Assembly: GCA_019422525.1 (NCBI GenBank)
Contig: JAHZDE010000006.1
Location: forward strand, 119,477 to 183,476
From: Clostridiales bacterium
GTDB taxonomy: Bacteria; Bacillota; Clostridia; Oscillospirales; Acutalibacteraceae
DNA: 64,000 nt
Reading direction: 5' to 3'
The translations under genes and the position numbers were made by a program. Below the pieces are notes generated by a model. It did not search any database. It saw only the letters and a program-made list of their open reading frames with translations, and was not told the DNA's origin. Within the stretch, counting starts at the first letter, position 1. Each line of letters opens with the position of its first letter. Below are positions 16,099 to 23,474 of this stretch, piece after piece.

Positions 16099-17346
16099 AT
16101 GTGTTCGAAAACCAATCGGGTAATTTTCCATGTAGACGTCAATTCGGCCTTTCTCAGCTGGGAAGCGGCTCGCCGGGTGCGCTGCGGAGAAAGTGGGGAG
16201 GACCTTCGACAGCAGGAATCGGCGGTGGGTGGGGATATGTCCCAGCGGCGGGGAATCATTCTGGCAAAGTCCATCCCAGCCAAACGGCGCGGGGTCAAAA
16301 CCGGAGAGAGTATTCCCGAAGCCTTGGGGAAATGTCCTGAGTTGATTTTGGTGCCGCCGGATTATGAGTTGTATCGGAGGTGCTCCCGGGCATTTCTGCG
16401 CATTTTGGGGGAATATACGCCGGTTGTGGAGCCATATTCCATTGACGAAGCCTTTATGGATATGAGCGGTACATCGCTTTTGTGGGGGAGGCCAGTGGAA
16501 ACGGCGGAAAAAATCCGACAGCGGATTTGGGATGAACTTGGTTTTACAGTGAATATCGGTATTTCTACGAATAAGCTGCTGGCAAAAATGGCCTCTGACT
16601 TTGAAAAACCTAACCGGGTACACACGCTTTTCCCAGAAGAAATCCGGGAAAAAATGTGGCCGCTGCCAGTCGGGGCGCTGTTCTCGGTAGGAAGGGCCAC
16701 GGAAAAACAGTTGCATTTGCTGGGAATCAATACCATTGGGGAGCTGGCGAACGCTAACCCGGTTTTTCTGCGGAAACATCTGAAAAAACTTGGGGAAACG
16801 GTGTGGGCCTATGCCAACGGAATGGACGCTTCTCCCGTGCAGGAAGTACAGGAAGAAAACAAAGGGTATGGGAACAGTACCACCATTGCCTATGACGTGC
16901 AGGACGGAAAGGCGGCGGGAACGGTTTTATTGGCTCTGTGCGAAATGGTAGGGGCCAGAATGCGGGAGGCCGGGGTGCAGGCACAGATGCTTTCGGTAGG
17001 GATTAAAACCTGTGATTGGAACTATGCAGCCCATCAAATGATACTGCCGGTGCCTACCGCCGTTACCGGGGAACTGTATCAATACGCCCTGTCCCTTTTT
17101 CGTCAGCTTTGGAATGGGCGGGCCATCCGACAGCTGGGCGTACAGGCCGGAAAGGTTTGTCGGGGAGGTTGTGTGCGGCAGCTCAGCCTGTTTGACAGGT
17201 CCGATTATTTTCGGGAAGCCAAAGCCGATGCCGCCGTGGACGCCATTCGGAAACGGTATGGGCGGGATGCGGTAAAGCGGGCCGTGTTTGTGGGAAACCC
17301 ACAGATGGAAAGGCTGCTGCATGGACTTTTTTCGGCCAGACTTTAA
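16099..17346 (+). CDS. dinB: DNA polymerase IV (Y family)
   Basis: 415 residues from the ATG at 16099 with TTGGAGGTGG upstream; the open frame extends upstream through the TVP38 gene but is not coding there. It has the Y-family core: VIFHVDVNSAFLSWEA (first catalytic Asp), YSIDEAFMDMSG (catalytic Asp-Glu), INIG-type strand VNIGISTNKLLAKMAS, then the helix-hairpin-helix region INTIGELANAN and the little-finger domain with GYGNSTTIAYD. The C-terminus (RQLSLFDRSDYF) contains a QLSLF motif, the beta-clamp binding peptide. It performs error-prone translesion synthesis. The LexA-like box upstream supports SOS control. Confidence 0.96.
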   Translation: MCSKTNRVIFHVDVNSAFLSWEAARRVRCGESGEDLRQQESAVGGDMSQRRGIILAKSIPAKRRGVKTGESIPEALGKCPELILVPPDYELYRRCSRAFLRILGEYTPVVEPYSIDEAFMDMSGTSLLWGRPVETAEKIRQRIWDELGFTVNIGISTNKLLAKMASDFEKPNRVHTLFPEEIREKMWPLPVGALFSVGRATEKQLHLLGINTIGELANANPVFLRKHLKKLGETVWAYANGMDASPVQEVQEENKGYGNSTTIAYDVQDGKAAGTVLLALCEMVGARMREAGVQAQMLSVGIKTCDWNYAAHQMILPVPTAVTGELYQYALSLFRQLWNGRAIRQLGVQAGKVCRGGCVRQLSLFDRSDYFREAKADAAVDAIRKRYGRDAVKRAVFVGNPQMERLLHGLFSARL

Positions 17347-17469
17347 CAGAATCAGAAATTTGTGGCAGACAGAGTGGATTTTGTCAGGTTTGTGTAAAAA
17401 AGTTTTTCCTTTTTAGCAGGTTTGACTCTTGTGATTCGCGGGAAAAGACAGTATCATGATAGTATAAAA

Positions 17470-17479
17470 TGTACGTACA
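17470..17479 (+). promoter_or_regulatory. AraR-like operator upstream of the sugar kinase
   Basis: Perfect palindrome TGTACGTACA just after a TATAAA -10-like hexamer (17463-17468). Bacillus AraR, a GntR-type arabinose repressor, recognises operators built on this core. No araR gene is in the window, so regulation by it is inferred. Confidence 0.5.
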
Positions 17480-17536
17480 AGTGGATTGGTGCAGTACGGT
17501 CATAAAATTCGTATCGAAAAGAGAGGGCGATTGATT

Positions 17537-19135
17537 ATGGAGCAAAAGCAGATGATAGAATGGATCACTTCCGGCCAGACCGCGCTGGGAATCGAATTTG
17601 GCTCTACCCGGATTAAGGCAGTGCTGATTGGACCGGATTCCGTACCGCTGGCTTCCGGTGGGCATGAGTGGGAGAACCGCTGGGAAAACGGAGTTTGGAC
17701 GTATTCGCTGGAAGATATTTGGAGCGGGCTTCAGGACAGCTACCGCAAGTTGGCGGAAGAGGTCAAAGAAACCTATGGCGTGACGCTGACCACCGTGGGA
17801 GCCATCGGATTTTCGGCCATGATGCACGGATATCTGGCTTTTGATAAAGACGACAATCTGCTGGTACCTTTCCGTACCTGGCGGAATACCATTACTGGAC
17901 AGGCAGCGGAAGAACTGAGCCAGCTGTTCCAGTTCAACATTCCCCAGCGCTGGAGTATTGCCCACCTGTATCAGGCTATGCTCAACGGCGAGGAACATTT
18001 GCCCCGTCTGTCCTTTATGACCACTTTGGCCGGATATGTCCACTGGAAATTGACCGGCAAAAAAGTGCTGGGCGTGGGTGACGCTTCCGGTATGTTCCCC
18101 ATCGACAGTGAGACCGGCACTTATGACAGCCGGATGAAAGCACTCTTCGACAAAAAGTTGGACGACGCAAACCTGCCGTACCATCTGGATGATATTATGC
18201 CTCAGGTGCTCAGCGCCGGCGAGGATGCAGGCGTGCTTACTCCCGAAGGCGCCCGGTTGCTGGATACCACTGGTACCCTGCAAAGCGGAATCCCCATGTG
18301 CCCGCCGGAAGGCGATGCGGGAACCGGTATGGCAGCTACCAACAGCGTAGCTCCCAGAAGCGGCAACGTGTCGGCGGGAACCTCTGTGTTTGCTATGGTA
18401 GTGCTGGAAAAAGCACTGGAGAATATGTATCCTGAAATCGACATGGTGACCACTCCTACCGGCAAACCGGTGGCTATGGTCCACTGCAACAACTGCACCT
18501 CCGATATCAATGCCTGGGTCAACCTGTTCGGTGAAGTGCTGGAAGGAATGGGCATCCAGTATAACAAACATGATTTATATGAAATGCTGTTTACCAAGTC
18601 CCTGGAAGGAGAGGCAGACTGCGGTGGCTTGCTTTCCTATAACTATGATTCTGGCGAACCGATTACCGGTTTTGAAGAGGGCCGTCCCCTGTTTGTCCGT
18701 ACTCCCGACAGCAAGTTCGATTTGGCCAACTTTATGCGCACCCATTTGTACAGCGCCGTTGCCACTTTGAAGGTCGGCATGGATTTGCTGTTTGAAAAAG
18801 AGCATGTACAGCTGGATTTGCTCATGGGCCACGGCGGATACTTTAAGACCCGGGAAATGGGCCAGCCCTTTATGGCGGCAGCTATGAATGTACCCGTTGC
18901 GGTAATGGAAACCGCTGGAGAAGGCGGCGCCTGGGGTATTGCACTGCTGGCAGCCTATCTGGTGCGCAAGCAGCCGGGACAGTCTTTGGAAGAATATTTG
19001 GAGCAGGAAGTGTTCCATGGCGATAAGGGAATTATTGAGCAGCCCGATGAAGAAAAGGTGAAAGGCTTTAATGAGTTTATGAAGCGGTATAAGGCCGGTT
19101 TGGCAATTCAGAGAGCCGCGGTTGAATCCCTGTAA
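17537..19135 (+). CDS. FGGY-family carbohydrate kinase, possible AraK-type L-ribulokinase
   Basis: 532 residues from the ATG at 17537. The N-terminal ATPase half starts with ALGIEFGSTRIKAVLIG (phosphate-1 loop), has MMHGYLAFD and GDASGMFPID, and the C-terminal half has SAGTSVFAMVVL, LMGHGGYFKT and GEGGAWGIALLAAYL, the FGGY signature region. It phosphorylates a sugar or ketose. Sequences of this length are usually labelled xylulokinase. In Clostridium acetobutylicum an enzyme of this kind was shown to be a ribulokinase (AraK) under AraR. The AraR-like operator at 17470 favours that reading here, but neither specificity nor regulator is proven. It is a single-gene unit. Confidence 0.88.
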   Translation: MEQKQMIEWITSGQTALGIEFGSTRIKAVLIGPDSVPLASGGHEWENRWENGVWTYSLEDIWSGLQDSYRKLAEEVKETYGVTLTTVGAIGFSAMMHGYLAFDKDDNLLVPFRTWRNTITGQAAEELSQLFQFNIPQRWSIAHLYQAMLNGEEHLPRLSFMTTLAGYVHWKLTGKKVLGVGDASGMFPIDSETGTYDSRMKALFDKKLDDANLPYHLDDIMPQVLSAGEDAGVLTPEGARLLDTTGTLQSGIPMCPPEGDAGTGMAATNSVAPRSGNVSAGTSVFAMVVLEKALENMYPEIDMVTTPTGKPVAMVHCNNCTSDINAWVNLFGEVLEGMGIQYNKHDLYEMLFTKSLEGEADCGGLLSYNYDSGEPITGFEEGRPLFVRTPDSKFDLANFMRTHLYSAVATLKVGMDLLFEKEHVQLDLLMGHGGYFKTREMGQPFMAAAMNVPVAVMETAGEGGAWGIALLAAYLVRKQPGQSLEEYLEQEVFHGDKGIIEQPDEEKVKGFNEFMKRYKAGLAIQRAAVESL

Positions 19136-19234
19136 ACGGGAAAATTGTCGGAAAAAGACGGGGCGTTTATAATTTATTCAAGATTTTTTCTCAATTCTTT
19201 TCAATCCCTTCAAAATTGGGACACAATTGTCGGG

Positions 19235-19380
19235 TATACTGTAGTCACAGCAAACGAACAGGAAATCAGAGACAGGATGTGTCTCGACATGATAACTGCC
19301 GGTAGTTTATCGAAAGGCCGGAATACCGGTTCGATAGACGTGGCAGACCAAGTACAAGTGCCTGGGTGCAGGCGTTTTCA
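19235..19380 (+). ncRNA. Candidate structured non-coding RNA with its own promoter
   Basis: A TATACT -10 (19235-19240) precedes about 130 bases dense in inverted repeats and without an ORF. Hairpin A: GAGACA/TGTCTC (19269-19285). Element B: CTGCC/GGCAG (19296-19300/19342-19346) closes over GTTTATCGAA/TTCGATAGAC (19305-19314/19330-19339) and CCGG/CCGG (19318-19321/19326-19329). Hairpin C: GCCT/AGGC (about 19360-19373) followed by GTTTTC. No gene follows; the next features are a terminator and tRNAs. It does not match the motifs I know for 6S, SRP, tmRNA, T-box or common riboswitches. The rest of the 455-base gap holds only the terminator at 19420 and the tRNA promoter. Confidence 0.5.
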
Positions 19381-19419
19381 TAAATACCCTTCTTTTTCAT
19401 TATTCCTTCTCAAAAAAGC

Positions 19420-19452
19420 AAAAAGCCGGACTGGTTTCAGCCCGGCTTTTTG
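19420..19452 (+). terminator. Intrinsic terminator
   Basis: AAAAAGCCGG / CCGGCTTTTT stem with T-rich tail, downstream of the candidate RNA. Confidence 0.8.
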
Positions 19453-19522
19453 TTTTGTCGGGGATGTAAGTGGGTTTATCCGGAAATTGGATGAGTTTTT
19501 TGAAATATTTTGAAATCGATGC

Positions 19523-19550
19523 TTGACAACAGTTTTTTTTGTGGTATAAT
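19523..19550 (+). promoter_or_regulatory. Promoter of the tRNA-Gln/tRNA-Pro unit
   Basis: Consensus TTGACA (19523-19528), 16-base spacer, TATAAT (19545-19550), 41 bases before tRNA-Gln. Confidence 0.8.
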
Positions 19551-19590
19551 ATTGCTTGTTCGGTTCTTGTTGGCCGACAAATCCCCGTAT

Positions 19591-19664
19591 TGCGGTATTG
19601 TGTAATGGTAGCACGGCAGACTCTGACTCTGTTTGTCTGGGTTCAAATCCTAGTACCGCAGCCA
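19591..19664 (+). tRNA. tRNA-Gln (anticodon CTG)
   Basis: 74 bases with encoded CCA. Acceptor TGCGGTA/TACCGCA, D arm GTGTAATGGTAGCAC, anticodon arm GCAGA-CTCTGAC-TCTGT with anticodon CTG, T arm CTGGG-TTCAAAT-CCTAG, discriminator G. Reads CAG. Confidence 0.93.
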
Positions 19665-19667
19665 GTT

Positions 19668-19691
19668 GAAACCTCGGTTTTCCGGGGTTTC
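19668..19691 (+). repeat. Small hairpin between tRNAs
   Basis: GAAACCTCGG-TTTT-CCGGGGTTTC, directly after the first CCA. It could be a processing signal or weak terminator; its T run is only three bases. Confidence 0.5.
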
Positions 19692-19698
19692 TTTCTAT

Positions 19699-19775
19699 CG
19701 AGGTGTGGCTCAGTTTGGTAGAGCGCTACGTTCGGGACGTAGAAGCCGGAGGTTCAAATCCTCTCACCTCGACCA
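19699..19775 (+). tRNA. tRNA-Pro (anticodon CGG)
   Basis: 77 bases with encoded CCA. Acceptor CGAGGTG/CACCTCG, D arm CTCAGTTTGGTAGAG, anticodon arm CTACG-TTCGGGA-CGTAG, T arm GGAGG-TTCAAAT-CCTCT, discriminator A. Reads CCG. Confidence 0.94.
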
Positions 19776-19779
19776 GTTG

Positions 19780-19820
19780 AAAGCCTCGACGCGTGATTCG
19801 TGTTCGAGGCTTTTTGTTTT
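19780..19820 (+). terminator. Terminator of the tRNA unit
   Basis: AAAGCCTCGA / TCGAGGCTTT stem followed by TTGTTTT. Confidence 0.8.
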
Positions 19821-19883
19821 ATTCCTATGCCGCGCTTTTTGGCAGCCCCGGAGCATTCTTCGAGGCTGCTTTTCGTTTGTCTG

Positions 19884-20840
19884 TCAAAGAGAAGGAGGGG
19901 TCTCTTCCGGCAAAGAAAACCGGGTTTCAATGCGCTTTTCACACCCGACTGGAGAGTAGAGAAAACTATCCATATGTTCTCCCGAAAAATAATAGTTCGG
20001 TGGAGTGGGCCGGTAATCGCTATCAAAAGTTTCAATAATAATCAGTTTCATCTTCATTCGGCTGGGGACAATACTCTTAATAAAGACGCTGGCCTGCTGC
20101 CCGGGGCTTACCCCGTCACGAGGTTCGGCCAGACCGGCCAGATTGGGCGTGAGCTCTACGAAAATTCCATAAGGCTCCACACTGCGCACGATTCCCGCAA
20201 CGGTTTCTCCCGGTGCAAATGCCGAGGCGTTTTCTTCCCATGTGCCCAGCAGTTCTTTATGGGAAAGGGTAATTCGCCGGTTTTCGATGGCTTTTACCAC
20301 CGCCCGGATATCCATTCCTACCCAAAACCGTTCCCGGGGATGGTCAATACGGGAAACGGAAATGGAATCAATAGGCAAAAGGGATACCACGCCACAGCCG
20401 ATGTCCGCAAATGCGCCGAAAGGCTCTAAGTGGGTAATTCGCGCTGGAATGACATCCCCCGGACAAAGCTTAGAGAGGTATTCTTCCATGCACCGCTCCT
20501 GGGCTTTTCGGCGGGATAGTATGGCGGTAGTCACTCCTTTTTCGTCTCGAAGAAGCTCCGTTACCACAAAGGAGACCGGCCGGTTGACACGGGAAATCAT
20601 GGCAATGTCCCGCACGGTCCCCTCCCGAATCCCGACAGCGCCTTCTTCTCGGGGGATAATCCCTTTGATGCCATGAAGGTCCACAATCAGATTGTGGGTG
20701 CTGTCGCAGATAATGGCCCGGGCTTCCAGAATTCGGCCTTCCCTCATAGCTTCTGCAAGGCCGGAGGGGCTCTGAATGGCGGACTGGTTTTCCTGTGTGT
20801 CGAGTAGGTAGCCTTCTGGATAATAGTTCATGTTTTCCAA
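19884..20840 (-). CDS. S1 domain RNA-binding protein (S1-like)
   Basis: 318 residues. After an N-terminal region of about 130 residues that itself resembles a degenerate S1 pair (REGRILEARAIICDS, GIKGIIPREEG), two clear S1 domains follow: GDVIPARITHLEPFGAFADIG and GETVAGIVRSVEPYGIFVELT, each with the GxFV-type strand. This resembles the short ribosomal-protein-S1 homologues of Firmicutes, which bind mRNA. The start is ambiguous: TTG at 20838-20840 sits 4 bases after AAGGA, while the ATG three codons later is 13 bases away. It is convergent with the tRNA unit. Confidence 0.9.
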   Translation of the reverse strand: MENMNYYPEGYLLDTQENQSAIQSPSGLAEAMREGRILEARAIICDSTHNLIVDLHGIKGIIPREEGAVGIREGTVRDIAMISRVNRPVSFVVTELLRDEKGVTTAILSRRKAQERCMEEYLSKLCPGDVIPARITHLEPFGAFADIGCGVVSLLPIDSISVSRIDHPRERFWVGMDIRAVVKAIENRRITLSHKELLGTWEENASAFAPGETVAGIVRSVEPYGIFVELTPNLAGLAEPRDGVSPGQQASVFIKSIVPSRMKMKLIIIETFDSDYRPTPPNYYFSGEHMDSFLYSPVGCEKRIETRFSLPEETPPSL

Positions 20841-20932
20841 TCATTCCTTTCCTGAGGGGGTTCTGTATTTTTTGACTGCCGCTTATACATATGCATTTCA
20901 AATGGGAAACATGAGGGAAAAGGAAAAAAGGC

Positions 20933-20961
20933 TTGCATCCCAAAGGGTTTTCCTCTACAAT
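20933..20961 (+). promoter_or_regulatory. Promoter of the cyclophilin gene
   Basis: TTGCAT (20933-20938), 17-base spacer, TACAAT (20956-20961), 85 bases before the ATG. Confidence 0.65.
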
Positions 20962-21046
20962 GAAATAGAATGTTTTGCCCAAAAAGAAAAGACGGCTGTC
21001 TTTTGAAATCTGTCTATTCGATTATCAGAAAGGATGCTGAAACACC

Positions 21047-21937
21047 ATGACGAAAAAAAGATACTCCATCATAGCGCTGGCTTTGGGAGCGGCACTTTTG
21101 ATGACGTTTACCGGTTGCCATTCTTCTTATGCTCCGAACCCGGCCGATAATCCTGCGGCCCATGTGCTGGATGAGGACAAGGATAGCGTAACCAAGGCCG
21201 AAGACCTGCCGGCTGCCAGCGATGAGGGAACCGAGCTTGGATACCAGTTGGATATGCCCGAAAAAGGGGAAGAGGTTGTGGTGATGACCACCAGCATGGG
21301 GGATATTTCCATTCGTCTATTCCCGCAGGCCGCACCGAAAACCGTATATAACTTTAAAAAGCTGGCCCAGCAGGGGTATTATGACGGTCTGACCTTCCAC
21401 CGGGTTATCAAGGACTTTATGATTCAGGGCGGAGACCCGGAGGGAACCGGCGCTGGCGGTGAGAGCGTCTGGGGCGGTACGTTTGAGGATGAATTCAGCA
21501 AGAATCTTGTCAACCTGCGGGGTTCTCTTTCGATGGGGAACTCCGGAAGCAATACCAACGGCAGCCAGTTCTTTATTAACCAGGCGGGCCCAGTTGATTC
21601 TTCGACTTGGGATACGGTAGAATCCACGTATAATATGTTTAAGTCGTACAGCAAAGATGATCAGCAAATCATTTTGGCAAGCGGACAGTATACGATTCCC
21701 AATGCAGATTTGTTAACGGATGCTTATAAAAAGCTGTATGAAGAAAATGGCGGAAACTACTTTTTGGACGGCGCCTATAATGCTTTTGATCCCCAGCGTG
21801 GCCATACCGTGTTCGGACAGGTTTTTGACGGTATGGATGTAGTGGACAAAATTGCCGCAGTGGATACCGATGGCAATAATAAGCCCACTGAGGATGTGAC
21901 TATTGAAAAGGTGGAAATCGTCGAGTACGAAGGCTGA
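21047..21937 (+). CDS. Cyclophilin-type peptidyl-prolyl isomerase, lipoprotein
   Basis: 296 residues. A lipoprotein signal (KKRYSIIALALGAALL) ends in the lipobox FTGC, so Cys at about residue 24 is lipidated and the protein is outside the membrane. After an acidic linker the cyclophilin core shows YNFKKLAQQGYYDGLTFHR, FMIQGGDPEGTGAGG, RGSLSMGNSGSNTNGSQFFI and GHTVFGQVFDGMDVV. The core contains an insert of about 55 residues after SQFFINQ, between the catalytic and C-terminal strands. It should catalyse proline isomerisation during folding of exported proteins. AGAAAGGATG precedes the ATG. Confidence 0.95.
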   Translation: MTKKRYSIIALALGAALLMTFTGCHSSYAPNPADNPAAHVLDEDKDSVTKAEDLPAASDEGTELGYQLDMPEKGEEVVVMTTSMGDISIRLFPQAAPKTVYNFKKLAQQGYYDGLTFHRVIKDFMIQGGDPEGTGAGGESVWGGTFEDEFSKNLVNLRGSLSMGNSGSNTNGSQFFINQAGPVDSSTWDTVESTYNMFKSYSKDDQQIILASGQYTIPNADLLTDAYKKLYEENGGNYFLDGAYNAFDPQRGHTVFGQVFDGMDVVDKIAAVDTDGNNKPTEDVTIEKVEIVEYEG

Positions 21938-22003
21938 TAAATCCATATGTTTTTGCTGTGAGAACTATTTTATGCAGTTTTTCTGTAATAAGTTTTAGCA
22001 AGC

Positions 22004-22037
22004 AGAGAGCGTTCCAAAAGGAGCGCTCTTTTTTTAT
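22004..22037 (+). terminator. Terminator after the cyclophilin gene
   Basis: AGAGCG..TCC / GGA..CGCTCT stem and a run of T. Confidence 0.8.
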
Positions 22038-22092
22038 GCAGGAAATCTTGCCAAGAAAAAATTTTGCCAAAACCAACAAAGAAAAACAAATG

Positions 22093-22290
22093 AATTTGTT
22101 TAACGGATAAACAAATTTTTGTGCATTAACAAATTGCACGAAAGCAGGGGCCAAAATTGGGCAAGTAACCCAAACATGAAAAAAAGATAGGGCAACGGTT
22201 TCAAAAAAATACGGTTATATTTGGCAAAAGGAAATATACATAATTATTTTTACAAAAACCCCTTTACATCGGCGGAAAAAGTTGTATAAT
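22093..22290 (+). promoter_or_regulatory. AT-rich upstream region: inverted repeat and promoter
   Basis: Perfect inverted repeat AATTTGTTTA-ACGGA-TAAACAAATT (22093-22117), a second small repeat GTGCA/TGCAC nearby, then a promoter TTTACA (22263-22268), 16 bases, TATAAT (22285-22290). The rest of the 441-base gap between the cyclophilin gene and the APH-fold gene holds only the terminator. The repeat lies about 150 bases upstream of the promoter, far for a simple repressor. Confidence 0.5.
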
Positions 22291-22378
22291 ATGAATGGAT
22301 ATTTGTTATCCGTCATTCATTAGTTCAGCCATATTTCTATTGAAATAACCGTGTTCATCAATGAAAGGAGTTCGTATT

Positions 22379-23131
22379 ATGACATTCAGCCAAGAAAATC
22401 TCATTGCTTCCAGCGAGCTGGTGGACATTTACCGGGATGGAGATAAGTGTGTGAAGCTTTTTAAGGAGGGCGTCCGCAAAACCAATCCCCTGTATGAGGC
22501 TCTGACACATTCCCGTGTAGAGGATACCGGCTTGCGTGTGCCGATTATCCACGAGCTGTCTGTGATAGATGGTCGTTGGGCCATCGTGATGGACCTTATC
22601 GAAGGCAAAACCCTGGCCGATTTGATGGAAGAACATCCCGAGAATATGGACCAGTACCTTAACGACATGGTGGACATCCAGTTGGAAATCCACTCCAAAA
22701 CCGTTCCGAAGCTGAGCAAGCTGAAGGATAAGATGAGCCGCCAGATTAACTCCCTGACGGAAATCGACGACGTAAAGAAGTATGAGCTCCTGACTCGTCT
22801 GGAGAGTATGCCCAAGCACACCAAGCTCTGCCATGGCAATTTCGTTCCCGAGAACATTATTTATAACGAAAAGGGAATCTATGTGGTCGACTGGATCGCA
22901 GCTCGCCAGGGCAACGCCAGTGCCGATGTGGGCCGTACCTACCTGCTGCTTAGCCTGCGGAATCCCAAGATGGCCGATAAATATCTGGACCTGTTCTGCG
23001 AGAAGACCAAGACTTCCAAGAAGTATGTACAGCAGTGGCTTCCTATCGTGGCCGCCGCTCATCTCCCGGATGCAAAGCCCGAAGAGCATGACTTCCTGAT
23101 GAAGTGGGTAGACGTGGTAGAGTACGAATAA
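22379..23131 (+). CDS. APH-fold phosphotransferase-like protein with Asp-to-Asn at the catalytic site
   Basis: 250 residues from the ATG at 22379 with AAAGGAG upstream. The layout is aminoglycoside/choline phosphotransferase: an N-lobe with WAIVMDLIEGKTLADLM (hinge), and the loop LCHGNFVPENIIY (about residues 150-162) followed by GIYVVDWIAA and GNASADVGRTYLLL. The family loop normally reads HGDxxxxN, where the Asp is the catalytic base; here it is Asn. The metal-binding Asn and the later VVDW Asp are kept. So the protein may be an inactive or slow kinase. Its natural substrate is unknown. The next gene is adhE, which has its own Rex-type promoter. Confidence 0.85.
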   Translation: MTFSQENLIASSELVDIYRDGDKCVKLFKEGVRKTNPLYEALTHSRVEDTGLRVPIIHELSVIDGRWAIVMDLIEGKTLADLMEEHPENMDQYLNDMVDIQLEIHSKTVPKLSKLKDKMSRQINSLTEIDDVKKYELLTRLESMPKHTKLCHGNFVPENIIYNEKGIYVVDWIAARQGNASADVGRTYLLLSLRNPKMADKYLDLFCEKTKTSKKYVQQWLPIVAAAHLPDAKPEEHDFLMKWVDVVEYE

Positions 23132-23164
23132 TTTTTATCCCCATTGATTTGGTAATGTGTGTAT

Positions 23165-23192
23165 AAGGCAGCTGTTCCCGCAGCTGCCTTTT
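23165..23192 (+). terminator. Intrinsic terminator
   Basis: AAGGCAGCTG / CAGCTGCCTT stem followed by TTC. Confidence 0.7.
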
Positions 23193-23242
23193 CACTATAA
23201 GTATTGATAGAAATTGTTGGAGCATATAGAAATTTGGGGCAG

Positions 23243-23325
23243 TTGTATGAAAAACGCACAAATTTGCAAAGAAAATCTTATCAAATAGTTATGCTGTTTT
23301 TTGCGTTTGGATGAACTTCATACAA
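23243..23325. repeat. Composite inverted repeat upstream of adhE
   Basis: TTGTATGAA (23243-23251) and AAACGCA (23252-23258) are repeated in inverted order as TGCGTTT (23302-23308) and TTCATACAA (23317-23325). It ends 40 bases upstream of the adhE -35. The role is unknown. Confidence 0.5.
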
Positions 23326-23365
23326 AAAAAGAAAATAAAGCTGCAAAAATTGGCGAAAACCTGTG

Positions 23366-23416
23366 TTGACTTTAGATAGCTGGGTTGATATAATGTACTT
23401 GTTAAAAAAATAACAA
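23366..23416 (+). promoter_or_regulatory. adhE promoter with Rex-type operator
   Basis: TTGACT (23366-23371), exactly 17 bases, TATAAT (23389-23394). TTGTTAAAAAAATAACAA (23399-23416) directly follows and differs by one base from the Rex consensus TTGTTAA-N4-TTAACAA. Rex represses such genes when NADH is low relative to NAD+. Confidence 0.85.
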
Positions 23417-23474
23417 ATCAATGACAGCAATCTATTTTTTCAAATTGTTTATTTACAAAATGGAGGACTGGCAC

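Noticed and set aside
19235..19380. 6S, SRP or tmRNA assignment for the structured RNA
   Set aside because: The 5' and 3' ends do not pair into a 6S-like closing stem, the SRP GGAA loop context is absent, and there is no tRNA-like end or tag frame.
22093..22117. Rex operator for the AATTTGTTTA-ACGGA-TAAACAAATT repeat
   Set aside because: It lacks the TTGTTAA half-site phase and lies about 150 bases upstream of the promoter; it is listed only as an inverted repeat.
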